Below the pieces are notes generated by a model. The model did no database searches, had not been told where the DNA came from, and worked only from the letters and a program-made list of their open reading frames with translations. A program made the position numbers and the translations under genes. A DNA stretch of 64,000 bases from JBMYTN01 sp049604415 (lineage in GTDB: Bacteria > Pseudomonadota > Alphaproteobacteria > Rhodospirillales > Rhodospirillaceae), in NCBI GenBank assembly GCA_049604415.1, contig JBMYTN010000021.1:1-64000 (forward strand), in the 5' to 3' direction. Numbering within the stretch: position 1 is the stretch's first letter; the number at the start of each line of letters is the position of its first letter. This document shows positions 1 to 9,337 of the stretch, in pieces.

Positions 1-114
1 AATTCCTGCGCAAAACTCCTTGTCCGTATCTACGGATATGGCCTGCGGACTTTTGCTTGTTCTTGTCACAAATTCTCTCCGTCAGAATGAACCGATTTGG
101 TCGGAAAGGGCTCC
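1..114 (+). repeat. Right part of a dispersed palindromic element (copy A)
   Basis: Bases 1-82 match bases 39275-39356 over the same length with about nine differences by eye. The following 32 bases (83-114) start CAGAAT and end GGGCTCC, matching the right terminal inverted repeat of the copies at 39115-39388 and 49722-49992. The left end lies outside the window. The core contains the short palindrome around 25-38 (CCGTATCTACGG). No transposase frame is visible, so this is probably a non-autonomous (MITE-like) or structural-hairpin repeat. Confidence 0.7.
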
Positions 115-197
115 AACCTCTCTTGGTTAGCCTCCGGGTGATGTGGAAGCAGGACCAGGACTGAAGTGATTTTGAATAAAGGTGTTGGGATCAAATA

Positions 198-237
198 ACA
201 AAAAAGAGGGGAAGGACCCCAGGGGTGGGGTCCTTCC
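198..237 (-). terminator. Rho-independent terminator of the SBP_bac_5 gene
   Basis: An 11-bp perfect stem (210-220 with 227-237, arm GGAAGGACCCC) is followed on the minus strand by a run of U residues (A-run at 199-205 on the plus strand). It lies just behind the stop of the binding-protein gene, which is therefore probably transcribed alone. Confidence 0.9.
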
Positions 238-259
238 GTTGTGTCTTGCAGTGATCAGA

Positions 260-2320
260 CTACTGCTTGATGTACCACTGGGCCGGGGTGTAGGGGTAGG
301 TCCAGTAATAATCATAGGTCTTGGCGGTGAACTCTTTGAAGTTCCCCAGATCAGCCCGGTACATGATCGGGTTGGTGACTTCCCCGACAGTGCCGATTTT
401 CAGCATGTTTTCCACATGCAGCTTCACGATCTCCGCACCGATTTGGTTGCTTTCATCAGAACCCATCGGCACCTGCAGGAAGCGCTCGGCCAGCGGATAC
501 AGATCCTTCACCCATTGCGGCGGCTCAACGCCCTGCGCGCCGTCAGAGGTTTTCCACTCGGCCCAACCGAAGCCGGTGCCCGGGGAGAAGTAATCACCGA
601 AGGGCGGGATCAGGGAGGTGACATCCTGGCTGATGGCCGGGGCAGAAATCCCGTCATGCTTCCAGGTGGTCAGGTCCAGATCATTGTTGTTGGCAGCGGC
701 GCGATATTCATCGGAGGAGACCTCTTTCAGGTCAACCCGAACGCCAACCGCGCCCCAATAATCGCGCACCAGCTCATGCATCCGCACCGGTGCCCCTTGG
801 GAGGAATACACCAGACGCACGATCAGCGGCTGGCCATCAAAGCGCTCCAGGGTGCCATCGCCATCGCTGTCCTTCAGGCCCATTTCGGCCAGTTTGGCTT
901 TTGCGGCGTCGACGTCATATTGGATCATGTAGTTCTTCATCTCGTCGGAGACGAAGGACACGGTGGAGGGCTCCGCCGGGGTGGATTGCATTGGGGTGCC
1001 TTGACCCAACTGCACCACATCGTTGATTTCATCGCGGTTCATGGCGATGGACATGGCTTCGCGGAAGCGGACGTCGCTGAAGATTTTGAACAGTTCCGGA
1101 TCCTTCACCGTGGTGTTGAAGGAATAGAACACGTTCTCGCCCAGGGCCGGACGCAGGAAGACCTTGTAGCCGCCATTGGCTTCGTTTTCTTTCAGCAGCG
1201 GGAAGTCTTCAATGAAGATCGCTTGCTGCTTGAAGGTCACCTCACCATTGGTGATCTTCAGGTTTTGGACTTCTTTGTCCTTCACATACTCTTCTTCAAT
1301 CATGTTGATATAGGGCAGTTGGTTCCCGGCGGGGTCAACCATGTGGAAATAGGGGTTGGCGACCAGCTTCCGTCCGGTGGAGGTGTCTTCCACCACCATG
1401 TGGCTTTCCAGGGTGGGGGTCACGGCATCGGCGGCACCGGACAGCAGCGGGGTCGGGACGTCTTTCCAGTCAGAGCCGCTGTAATAAACCTTCAGCAGAT
1501 CCGCAGCGCTTTCCAGACCGGCTTCTTGGGCCAGCTTTTCGGCGTCCGGATTGTATTTGGTCATGAATTTGGACAGGAAATGCTTCGGCTGGAACGGTTG
1601 ACCGTAATCCACGGCGAAGCGGTTGATGATGCCCAGGGACGGGACCGGGAAGGTGAACTTCACGGTGGTTTCGTCCAGAGCTTCCACCTTCAGCGGCTCA
1701 CCGGCAAACAGCCAGCGAGACGGGGTTTCCGGATAAACGTCCGGGTTCAGGATCAGATCTTCATACCAGAACACCACGTCTTCGGCGGTGAACGGCGCAC
1801 CATCGGACCATTTGTGGCCCTTGCGCAGGTGGACGGTCAGCTCGGTGGCTTCGTCATTCCATTCCCAGCTTTTGGCAATGTTCGGCTTCACGGTTTGCAG
1901 ATCGTCGTGATACTGCACGAAGTTCACATGGCGAATGGACAGCAGGTCCGAGGTGCCGGATTCCGTGGCCTTGGACAGGCCGGACAGGGTGCCGCCATAG
2001 GTGCCAATTTCCCCATAGGGCACCACCACCAGCGGCTCTTCCGGCAGGCGGGCAGCCACATCGGCGGGCAGATCGGCCGGGTGGCCCGGGATCATGGCAT
2101 AGAGTTCAGCCGCAGCGGGGTTCTCGGAGAAGCTCAGGGTGCAGGATCCGGCCTGTTGGAACGCGGCCAGTTCAAACTGCAGCGGGTATTCCGAGCTCAG
2201 GCCCTTCATGTCAGAGGCGGTCGGGATCGGGCAATCGGCGGCCTGGGCAGTGCCAGCGGCCAGAACGGCGCCAAGGGCGACGCCGCCGCACAGCGCGGCG
2301 CGGAGGGAGGTTGAGAACAT
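260..2320 (-). CDS. ABC transporter substrate-binding protein, SBP_bac_5 (peptide type)
   Basis: Periplasmic solute-binding protein of the DppA/OppA/YejA-like class, 686 aa, expected to deliver a peptide or similar ligand to an ABC importer. The chosen start gives a clear Sec signal peptide (MFSTSLRAALCGGVALGAVL, cleavage near AQA-AD) and has AGGAGA upstream; an in-frame upstream ATG at 2431 would put 37 unlikely residues before it. The family motif GHKWSDGAPFTAEDVVFWYE is present about residue 160. It is longer than typical DppA (about 530 aa), like the YejA/large SBP subgroup. No permease or ATPase gene is adjacent and a terminator follows, so it is an orphan receptor here. The divergent LysR gene is its likely regulator. 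The ligand cannot be told from sequence. Confidence 0.88.
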   Translation of the reverse strand: MFSTSLRAALCGGVALGAVLAAGTAQAADCPIPTASDMKGLSSEYPLQFELAAFQQAGSCTLSFSENPAAAELYAMIPGHPADLPADVAARLPEEPLVVVPYGEIGTYGGTLSGLSKATESGTSDLLSIRHVNFVQYHDDLQTVKPNIAKSWEWNDEATELTVHLRKGHKWSDGAPFTAEDVVFWYEDLILNPDVYPETPSRWLFAGEPLKVEALDETTVKFTFPVPSLGIINRFAVDYGQPFQPKHFLSKFMTKYNPDAEKLAQEAGLESAADLLKVYYSGSDWKDVPTPLLSGAADAVTPTLESHMVVEDTSTGRKLVANPYFHMVDPAGNQLPYINMIEEEYVKDKEVQNLKITNGEVTFKQQAIFIEDFPLLKENEANGGYKVFLRPALGENVFYSFNTTVKDPELFKIFSDVRFREAMSIAMNRDEINDVVQLGQGTPMQSTPAEPSTVSFVSDEMKNYMIQYDVDAAKAKLAEMGLKDSDGDGTLERFDGQPLIVRLVYSSQGAPVRMHELVRDYWGAVGVRVDLKEVSSDEYRAAANNNDLDLTTWKHDGISAPAISQDVTSLIPPFGDYFSPGTGFGWAEWKTSDGAQGVEPPQWVKDLYPLAERFLQVPMGSDESNQIGAEIVKLHVENMLKIGTVGEVTNPIMYRADLGNFKEFTAKTYDYYWTYPYTPAQWYIKQ

Positions 2321-2593
2321 GCGGGACGGTCTCCTGGATGTCTGTCTTCGAGAGTACGGGTTTTTGGAAGTACGGAAGGCAGAAAGGACGGAATGGGCGC
2401 ATAGACGCCTGGGAAGCGAACCCCAGATCAAAAGGTCGCCCAGAAGGCGTGGAATGTTCCCCCCTCGCGACCAAAAGTGAAATGAAGCTTCGAAGACATT
2501 TAGGTTATGGTTCTGTAACCAGATATAATTTTTAATTATGTGGGAGGCCTAATCGGTTATGAAGCGGGTGATTTGGTCCCGGAGTTTCCTGCA

Positions 2594-3487
2594 ATGTCTG
2601 TGTCCTACGCCCGCATTCGAGCTTTTAACGCGGTGGCGCGAGCGGGGTCATTCACCCGCGCTGCGAGAAGTCTTGGCGTTAGTCAGCCAGCAATCACTGC
2701 GCAGATCCGGCAGTTTGAAGAACACTATGGTGTCTTATTGTTCGACCGGACCGGCGATGGAGTCGAAATCACCGAAATTGGCCGCCGACTCTATGCGCTG
2801 AGCCAACAAATTGATGATCTGGAGTCGGCGATCACCGAGCTGTTGGATCATGCGGGCGACGTGCCTGGGGAATTGCGCTTTGCCACCGCCTCGCCGCAGG
2901 TGTTCATGCCCCTGATCCGACGGTTTCGCGAAGCCTTTCCCCAGGTCCGGGTCACGGTCACCCTAGGGGCCACCGGCGAAGCCCGGAACGCCCTATTGGA
3001 GCGTCGGGTCGATGTGGGCTTGTTGCATTTAACCGAGGATGACAGCCGGCTCGAGACGCGGCCCTATTTGTCGCAGCGGCTCTGTCTGTTGGTCCCGGCG
3101 GACCATGCCTTTGCCGGTCGCGAGCAGATCAACCTGTCCGAATTGGTCGGCGAGCCGATGATCTTTCGGGTCGGCCCCTCCTTGACCCAAGCCATGGCCG
3201 ACCGGGCGTTGGCCAAAGCGGGCCTTACCCTGGAACCTCTATTGCGCTTGGAAAGCCGGGAGGCGGTGACCGAGGCGGTGGCCGCCGATCTCGGCATCGG
3301 TTTTGTCCTGTCCCATGACCGGGTGCCCGACCCCAGGGTCCGGGGCATCCCGATCATTGATGCCACGGAGCAGATCTGGGAAGGGCCAGCTTGGCTCAAG
3401 GTCCGCTCCCGGGTGCCTGCGATCCGCGCCTTTGTTCGGCTGGCGGAGCAATATGGCCAGAAAGCCGGATCGGCTCCCCATTCTTAA
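2594..3487 (+). CDS. LysR-family transcriptional regulator
   Basis: LTTR of 297 aa. The N-terminal winged helix-turn-helix (residues about 5-62) includes AARSLGVSQPAITAQIRQFE and is followed by the LysR substrate-binding fold. The ATG at 2594 is chosen because the LTTR domain begins right there and GGAG lies 11 nt upstream; a GTG at 2540 would add 18 residues. The overall pattern recalls regulators of aminoethylphosphonate use, but this is only a weak resemblance. It is divergent from the SBP_bac_5 gene, the usual layout for an LTTR and its target. Its 3' end overlaps the convergent tag gene by 4 nt. Confidence 0.88.
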   Translation: MSVSYARIRAFNAVARAGSFTRAARSLGVSQPAITAQIRQFEEHYGVLLFDRTGDGVEITEIGRRLYALSQQIDDLESAITELLDHAGDVPGELRFATASPQVFMPLIRRFREAFPQVRVTVTLGATGEARNALLERRVDVGLLHLTEDDSRLETRPYLSQRLCLLVPADHAFAGREQINLSELVGEPMIFRVGPSLTQAMADRALAKAGLTLEPLLRLESREAVTEAVAADLGIGFVLSHDRVPDPRVRGIPIIDATEQIWEGPAWLKVRSRVPAIRAFVRLAEQYGQKAGSAPHS

Positions 3488-4092
3488 GGCCGCTGAAAGT
3501 CCTTACGGGCCTGCTCAATCACATCAAACCACGCACAGTCGGGATGATGGTCATTGACCATGCCCATGGCCTGCATGAAGGCATAAACCGTGGTTGCCCC
3601 GACAAATTTCCATCCACGCTTTTTCAGGTCTTTGGACAGAGCGACGGATTCCGGTGCGGTGGAGCGTATCGCGCCTGGGGCCAGATCAGGGTCCGGTTTG
3701 GGTTCGAATTGCCAGAAATAATGCGCCAGAGACCCTTGCTCAGCAATCAGTTCGCTGGCGCGCTTGGCATTGTTGATGGTGGCTTCGATTTTGCCGCGAT
3801 GGCGGATGATGCCCGCATCTTGCAGCAAGCGCGCCACGTCCTGTTCGTCGAACTGTGCGACCTTGTGGAAATCAAAGCCCAGAAAGGCGGCGCGAAAGTT
3901 CTCCCGCTTGGTCAGAATGGTGCGCCAGCTCAGGCCCGACTGAAAGCTTTCCAGGCACAGCTTTTCGAACAACCGCACATCATCGGTGACCGGATAGCCC
4001 CATTCGTCATCGTGATAGGCGATGTAATCCGGGGTCGAGAGGCACCAGCTGCAACGGGCTTTGCCGTCGGGTCCGGGGTCCGCAGTGATCAC
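3484..4092 (-). CDS. tag: DNA-3-methyladenine glycosylase I
   Basis: Base-excision repair glycosylase removing 3-methyladenine from alkylated DNA, 202 aa, the usual Tag length. The N-terminal zinc-binding RCSWC, the signature YHDDEWGYPVTDDVRLFEKL, QSGLSWRTILTKRENFR and the C-terminal HHPDCAWF zinc-ligand region are all visible. The start is a GTG at 4092 with AAAGGA about 9 nt upstream. It converges on the LysR gene with a 4-nt overlap. Function is assigned from family motifs; no SOS or Ada box was noticed upstream. Confidence 0.95.
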   Translation of the reverse strand: MITADPGPDGKARCSWCLSTPDYIAYHDDEWGYPVTDDVRLFEKLCLESFQSGLSWRTILTKRENFRAAFLGFDFHKVAQFDEQDVARLLQDAGIIRHRGKIEATINNAKRASELIAEQGSLAHYFWQFEPKPDPDLAPGAIRSTAPESVALSKDLKKRGWKFVGATTVYAFMQAMGMVNDHHPDCAWFDVIEQARKDFQRP

Positions 4093-4339
4093 GGGGCAGG
4101 TCCTTTCTGATTCGGAATGCCGATCTGTTCATGACGCATGGCTGCCATGGAGCAACAACATAAACCTATATTGCGCATAATGTTATTAACTTATTAGTGG
4201 AAAATACCGACGGCATATTATACATATTCCCGCAGTAAAATGAACCCATCCGCATCTGTTCCTGGGCCAACCTACCGATAGGTCTGTAGGTCATTTGACC
4301 ATGGTTTGAAGATGTGCGACCGCATGTAAGGAGAGGACC

Positions 4340-6025
4340 ATGAAGCTAACAGGATTGCGCGCGATCAATCTGATTATGGCGGCATTGATCGTCATCTCTG
4401 GGGCGATCTTCATTTTTTCAGCCTACAGCATCAAGAATTCGGCCAGTGAGTCCGCCACCCAGTGGGGGCAATATAACGAAGTGATTGTTGCCAAGAAGCA
4501 GGAGCTCAACGCCTTGGTCTCGGCCATGGGCTTTGGCGGCATGATCCACCAGTTTAAGAATTATGTGCTGCGCCATGACGCGCCGCGCGTGGCCAAAATC
4601 CAAGCCAAGGTCGCGGATGCCAAACAGGCAATCAGCAAATATCGCGGCCTGGGGATCAGCGCTGCTGAAAGCCAAAACCTGGATGCCATCCTTGGTGTCG
4701 TCTCCTTGTATGAACAGAACACCGCTCTGGTGCAGGATCTGGTTGCTGAAGGCAAAACCGCCCAGGAGATCGATGGCACCGTAAAGATCAATGACAATCC
4801 GGCCTTGGAAGGCATTGCGGCCTTGGTCAGTGAAATCTCGGCCCAGGAGCAAAGTGCCTCTCAATTGATCACCGCCGAGCTGACTTCAGCGGAATCCGCC
4901 GCCAATGTGATCCTGGCGGTGGCCGCCTTGTCCTCATTGGTTTTGCTGATCAGCTTTACCTGGTTGCTGAACAACCGGGTGATCAAACCGATTTCCGAGA
5001 TGACCCAAGCCATGCGCAAATTGGCCAATGGCGATTACAGCACGACCATTGCCGGGGCCGACCGGGATGATGAAATTGGCCAGATGGCGGAAACCTTGGT
5101 GGTGTTCCGCGAAGGCATGGAGGAGGCCGAACTCCTCCGGGCCCGCCAGCAGGAAGAACAGGATCGCCAACAGGAACGGGCGCAGAGCGTTGATCAAATG
5201 ATCAATCGTTTCCGCACCGAAGTCACAGATGCCCTCGATGCCATGGGAGAGTCCGCCAACAGCCTACGGAAAAACTCTGAAGTGCTGTCAGAATCCTCTG
5301 AGCATACCGCCCAGCAGGCGGTCGATGTGGCCTCGGTCGCGCAGCAAGCGTCCTCGAATGTCCAAGGCATTGCCGGTGCGGCCGATGAGCTCAGCTCGTC
5401 GGTGGGCAATATCAACACCCAACTGGCGGATTCCTCGCGGATCACCGAAGAGGCCCGCCAAAAGGCCGAAACCACCAACAACAGCGTTGGCAAGCTCAAT
5501 GACTCGGTGATGCGGATTGGCGAGGTTGTCGACTTGATCAATGACATCGCCGATCAGACCAATCTCCTGGCCTTGAATGCCACCATCGAGGCCGCACGGG
5601 CCGGAGATGCGGGCAAGGGCTTTGCGGTTGTGGCCTCGGAGGTCAAAAACCTCGCCAGCCAGACCGGTCGGGCGACTCAGGATATCATCACCCAGATCCA
5701 AGAGGTCCAGGACAACACCAAAAATGCGGTGGATGCCATTCAGGAAATTGTCGATGTGATCAATCAGGTCAGCGCGATTTCCGGGTCGGTGGTGGATGCG
5801 TTGGAACGGCAAAGCCTCGCCACCAGTGAAATCACACGCCATGTGGATGAAATCGCCTCGGGCACCACAGAGGTCTCCCATAAGATCGCTGATGTCAGTG
5901 TCGCGGCGAAAAATTCTGGGAAGTCGACCACCAGTGTCTTGGAATCCGCTGAACTGGTCGGGGGCAACACCGACCGGCTGAAAGAGCGGATCGATGTCTT
6001 CCTCTACAATGTCCAAGCGGCTTAA
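4340..6025 (+). CDS. Methyl-accepting chemotaxis protein
   Basis: Transmembrane chemoreceptor, 561 aa. TM1 is at about residues 9-28, a four-helix-type periplasmic sensor at about 30-185, TM2 at about 187-208, HAMP at about 209-262 (begins NNRVIKPISEMTQAMRKLAN), then the cytoplasmic signalling coiled coil. The hairpin tip that contacts CheA/CheW is canonical (DQTNLLALNATIEAARAGDA, about residue 405). The start has AAGGAGAGG upstream. No C-terminal pentapeptide tether is evident. It stands apart from any che genes; the ligand is unknown. The 247-bp upstream gap holds no gene. Its end overlaps the convergent cobW-like gene by 4 nt. Confidence 0.95.
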   Translation: MKLTGLRAINLIMAALIVISGAIFIFSAYSIKNSASESATQWGQYNEVIVAKKQELNALVSAMGFGGMIHQFKNYVLRHDAPRVAKIQAKVADAKQAISKYRGLGISAAESQNLDAILGVVSLYEQNTALVQDLVAEGKTAQEIDGTVKINDNPALEGIAALVSEISAQEQSASQLITAELTSAESAANVILAVAALSSLVLLISFTWLLNNRVIKPISEMTQAMRKLANGDYSTTIAGADRDDEIGQMAETLVVFREGMEEAELLRARQQEEQDRQQERAQSVDQMINRFRTEVTDALDAMGESANSLRKNSEVLSESSEHTAQQAVDVASVAQQASSNVQGIAGAADELSSSVGNINTQLADSSRITEEARQKAETTNNSVGKLNDSVMRIGEVVDLINDIADQTNLLALNATIEAARAGDAGKGFAVVASEVKNLASQTGRATQDIITQIQEVQDNTKNAVDAIQEIVDVINQVSAISGSVVDALERQSLATSEITRHVDEIASGTTEVSHKIADVSVAAKNSGKSTTSVLESAELVGGNTDRLKERIDVFLYNVQAA

Positions 6026-7128
6026 CCGGTAACCGCTTGATCCTCCAAAGTGGCGAGAAAGATTTTCTCAACGGTGGCCTTGTCGAGATCCCTGGTGATG
6101 AACACCAGTTCAGAGCGCGGCGGCAAGGCCTCCGGTGCCACCGGCAAGGGGGCCGGAGGATGAAACACATGTTGGACGCCATGGACGGCCACGGGGCTGT
6201 CCTGGCCGATCACATGCAAAACCCCTTTGATCCGCAACAAATCTGCGCCTTTTGAGGCGATCAGCATCTCCATGGCGAAGATGAACCCATCCCATGGCAC
6301 CGGGTCGTCAAAGGTCAGGCAAAAGGCCGCTATCCGGCTGTCATGGCGGTTCACATCATGGGCATGCCCGTGATGATGCCCATGTCCATGCTCATGTCCG
6401 TGATGATCATGACTGTGGCCGTGATCATTACCGTCGCCATGAGGCTCTGCATAAGCCTCCGCCTTCAGCCATGCCGCCACATCCGGGGTCTTTTTGCTCG
6501 GGTCAAACAGACCGCATTGCAACAGGCTGGTGGGATCGAGCACGCCATGCTCGGCAACCAGCATCGGGGCAGCGGGGTTCAGCCGCCGCAGCCGGGTTTT
6601 CAGGGCAGTCAGGGTTTCTGCCGGGGCCAAATCGGTTTTGGTCAGCACCAAACGGTCGGCCACAGCGGCTTGTTTGACCGCTTCTTCCTGGGCATCAAGC
6701 TGCCCATCGCCGTGGAGGGCATCAACCACACAGACCACGCCGTCTAACCGATAGCGCGCGCCAATCAACGGGTCGGTCATGATGGTGTGCAGGATCGGGG
6801 CCGGATCGGCCAAGCCGGTGGTTTCGATCACCAAGCGTTGGAACTCTGGCACATCGCCGCGCACCCGCTTTAGGAACAAATCACGCAAGGCGGTGATCAT
6901 ATCGCCGCGCACGGTGCAGCACAGGCAGCCAGAGTTCAGCATGACAATGTCTTCGCTGACCTCGCGGACCAACAGATGGTCGAGCCCGACCTCGCCAAAC
7001 TCATTGATCAGCACGGCGCTGTCCGCCATTTCCGGGCGGCTTAACAGGTGATTGAGCAAGGTGCTTTTTCCGGCACCCAAAAAACCGGTCAGAATCGTAA
7101 CCGGGATTGGCTCAGAACCAGTGCTCAT
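6022..7128 (-). CDS. CobW/COG0523-family GTPase (metal chaperone)
   Basis: P-loop GTPase of the CobW/ZigA/YeiR group, 368 aa, thought to insert or traffic metal such as Zn or Co. Seen: Walker A GFLGAGKST (about residue 15), the metal-binding CxCC motif SGCLCCTVRGD (about residue 67), ETTGLADP, the guanine-recognition LTKTDL, and a histidine-rich loop at about residues 229-262 (repeats of HGH, HDHHGHEHGHGHHHGH). The C-terminal CobW domain follows. The ATG at 7128 (GAGG upstream) is preferred to 7155, which would overlap hisI. It follows hisI by 10 nt and is probably cotranscribed. HisI itself is a zinc enzyme, so the pairing fits Zn supply, but that is inference. Confidence 0.92.
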   Translation of the reverse strand: MSTGSEPIPVTILTGFLGAGKSTLLNHLLSRPEMADSAVLINEFGEVGLDHLLVREVSEDIVMLNSGCLCCTVRGDMITALRDLFLKRVRGDVPEFQRLVIETTGLADPAPILHTIMTDPLIGARYRLDGVVCVVDALHGDGQLDAQEEAVKQAAVADRLVLTKTDLAPAETLTALKTRLRRLNPAAPMLVAEHGVLDPTSLLQCGLFDPSKKTPDVAAWLKAEAYAEPHGDGNDHGHSHDHHGHEHGHGHHHGHAHDVNRHDSRIAAFCLTFDDPVPWDGFIFAMEMLIASKGADLLRIKGVLHVIGQDSPVAVHGVQHVFHPPAPLPVAPEALPPRSELVFITRDLDKATVEKIFLATLEDQAVTG

Positions 7129-7138
7129 GGTCGTCGCC

Positions 7139-7555
7139 TCAGGCCTTTTTGCCATAAAGGCTGGCCGGGTCTTTCAGCGGTTGCGAGACCTCCTCCAGCC
7201 CATCTTCACGCAGACCCAGATAGAAACAGGACCGCCGCCCGGTATGGCAAGCCACGCCCTGTTGGTCGACCAGCAACAGCAGGGTATCGCCATCGCAATC
7301 CAGCCGAGCCTCTTTCAGGGTTTGAACCTCGCCGGAGCTTTCGCCCTTGCGCCAAAAAGCTTGCCGGGAGCGCGACCAATAGCAGACCCGGCCCGTTGAC
7401 AGGGATTCCGCCAAGCTCTCGGCATTCATCCAGGCCATCATCAGCACTTCGCCGGTGTCATGCTGCTGGGCAATGGCCGGGATCAGACCGTCGGCGGTGG
7501 TTTTCAAGGCCTTGGCGATGGGTGCGGACAGGCTCGGTGTCTCAGAGGCAGTCAT
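7139..7555 (-). CDS. hisI: Phosphoribosyl-AMP cyclohydrolase
   Basis: Third step of histidine biosynthesis: hydrolytic opening of the PR-AMP adenine ring, Zn/Mg-dependent, cytoplasmic. 138 aa. Family motifs include TGEVLMMAWMNAESLAESL, the WSRSRQAFWRKGESSG block and the Zn/Mg ligand region LDCDGDTLLLLVDQQGVACH followed by TGRRSCFY. It is stand-alone (no HisE fusion). It sits directly upstream of the CobW-like gene and away from other his genes. Confidence 0.96.
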   Translation of the reverse strand: MTASETPSLSAPIAKALKTTADGLIPAIAQQHDTGEVLMMAWMNAESLAESLSTGRVCYWSRSRQAFWRKGESSGEVQTLKEARLDCDGDTLLLLVDQQGVACHTGRRSCFYLGLREDGLEEVSQPLKDPASLYGKKA

Positions 7556-7600
7556 GGCGGAGACTCATAAAAAGAGGAGGAGCGAGAGGCGGGAAGGGCT

Positions 7601-8785
7601 CTAAGCGGTCTTGCCGCTTAAGCGGTCGAACCCGGCGGCCAGATCGGCGATCAAGTCATCCGGATCTTCCAGGCCAATATGCAAACGGAAGCTGGTTCCC
7701 TTATGCTGCCATTGGGTGGCGGTGCGGGCGATGCTGCGATGGGTCGCCATGATCAGGCTCTCATAACCCCCCCAGCTATAGCCCATGGCGAACAGGGCCA
7801 TATTGTCCAGCATGGCGGTGACATTTTCTTCCGGGAAGGGTTTGCACAACACGCCAAACAGGCCGCTGGCCCCACTGTGATCGCGCTGCCAGAGGCCATG
7901 GCCGGGGTCGTCCGGCAGGGCGGGGAACAGCACATGTTCGACCTCTGGTCTGGTTTTCAGCCATTCAGCCACCGCCAGAGCATTGCGGTGGTGGCGTTCC
8001 AAGCGAACCGAGAGGGTGCGCAGGCCACGCAGGCCCAGATAGGCCTCCTCGGAGCCCGGGGCATAGCCGAAACTGCCCAATATCGCTTTGATTTGGGTAT
8101 GCAGCTCCTTATCCCGGGTGGTGACGAGGCCGAGCATGGCATCGGAATGGCCAACGACATATTTGGTCCCCGCCTGGACCGAAATATCGACCCCCAAAGC
8201 AAAGGGATTGCAGTAGAGCGGCGAAGACCAAGTGTTGTCCATGGCGACCAACACGCCTTTGCCGCCATTGGCTTTGTGGGCGGCTTCGGCGATGGCGGGA
8301 ATGTCCTGCATTTCAAAGGTGATCGATCCCGGGCTTTCCGTGAACACGATCTTGGTGTTTGGCCGGATCAGATCGGCAATGCCCGCACCGATCAGCGGAT
8401 CATAATAGGTGGTCTCAATGCCAAAGGCCTTCAGCCGCTTGTCGCAGAAAAAGCGGGTTGGCCAATAGACGCTGTCGACCATCAAAATATGGTCTCCGGC
8501 TTCAACACAGGCCAGCAGGGTCCCGGCAATGGCCCCCATGCCAGAGGACGTCGCCGCCCCATACAGCCCGCCTTCCACTTTGGCGGCGGCCTCTTCCAGA
8601 TCAAAGCTGGTGGGCGTGCCATAGCGGCCATAAAAGCTGACATCATATTTTTGCTTTTCCCGGCTTAGCAGATCCGCGACCGTCGGGAAGGTGATGGTCG
8701 AGGCCCGATAGGCTGGTGTATTGACCACGCCGTCATGTTTGGCAGGGTTGCGGCCGAGATGGGTCAGTTTGGTATCGGATTTCAT
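7601..8785 (-). CDS. metC: Cystathionine beta-lyase (Cys/Met PLP enzyme)
   Basis: PLP enzyme of the Cys/Met metabolism family, probably cystathionine beta-lyase giving homocysteine, pyruvate and ammonia. 394 aa from the ATG at 8785, where family homology begins (KSDTKLTHLGRNPAKHDGVV). The PLP-lysine segment is GTKYVVGHSDAMLG, and YGRYGTPTSFDLEEAAAKVE matches the substrate/PLP-phosphate loop. The frame stays open upstream to 8962 but without conserved sequence; a start at 8806 is also possible and no strong ribosome-binding site decides. It is near sseA and cysK, suggesting a sulfur amino-acid neighbourhood. Related gamma-lyases cannot be fully excluded. Confidence 0.88.
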   Translation of the reverse strand: MKSDTKLTHLGRNPAKHDGVVNTPAYRASTITFPTVADLLSREKQKYDVSFYGRYGTPTSFDLEEAAAKVEGGLYGAATSSGMGAIAGTLLACVEAGDHILMVDSVYWPTRFFCDKRLKAFGIETTYYDPLIGAGIADLIRPNTKIVFTESPGSITFEMQDIPAIAEAAHKANGGKGVLVAMDNTWSSPLYCNPFALGVDISVQAGTKYVVGHSDAMLGLVTTRDKELHTQIKAILGSFGYAPGSEEAYLGLRGLRTLSVRLERHHRNALAVAEWLKTRPEVEHVLFPALPDDPGHGLWQRDHSGASGLFGVLCKPFPEENVTAMLDNMALFAMGYSWGGYESLIMATHRSIARTATQWQHKGTSFRLHIGLEDPDDLIADLAAGFDRLSGKTA

Positions 8786-9337
8786 GAAAAGATCCAAAAT
8801 GGGCATTGGGGACAGAACCGTCTGACAGACTTCAGACATTTCGCCGAGATCTGCAAGGTCGAATTCCATTTTCCAGGCCAATCCGAACAGCACCGTTGGT
8901 GCCCCACTGTCTCCAGGGGATCCCGATTTCGGCCATCGGCTTTGGGAGTCGGCTAGACACAAACTAAACTATATCACTAAACATATCGTCGGGGATTAAT
9001 GCGATTATATCCGAATAGTTTTTCAACCAAACCGGTGCGCAAAACGTTAGCGCTTTCGATCTAATGCATCTTTTACGAAGTAGACATAAAAAAAATTTGC
9101 TGAAACCTTTTGGGTGATAAACACTTTGACTAAATCGTGGCAGAAATATCGCCAGTCTTTGATACACTCCGGTTCTGGCGAAGTTTAACTTGCTACACGC
9201 CTGTGAATACGGTTATTGTGCGCTGCAACAAACCGGTCATGACCACCGGTTCGGCGGGTCAAAAGGCCCGCTGTTTTTCGCAAGAGGAGACGTCTCGTTT
9301 CCACCGGGCGGCCACGCCCCGACGGACGAGGCTAACG
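8786..9337. other. Intergenic region with two stacked hairpins, no clear gene
   Basis: This is the divergent region between metC and the small gene at 9338. Much of it is AT-rich (8960-9130). Near its right end are a perfect hairpin AACCGGT/ACCGGTT (9232-9252) and a second GC-rich hairpin (9254-9270) followed by T5 (9274-9278), which looks like a plus-strand terminator or attenuator about 60 bases before the start of the next gene. No SAM riboswitch was recognised on the metC side. Confidence 0.5.

Noticed and set aside
182..2314. 710-codon open frame on the plus strand
   Set aside because: It is antisense to the clear SBP_bac_5 gene. Its composition (His/Gly/Val-rich) reflects codon bias of the real gene.
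8786..8962. SAM riboswitch in front of metC
   Set aside because: The conserved SAM-II core was not found; the open leader may simply be untranslated sequence.
9137..9337. N-terminal extension of the small gene at 9338
   Set aside because: It crosses two hairpins and lacks a ribosome-binding site; coding-like sequence begins at 9338.
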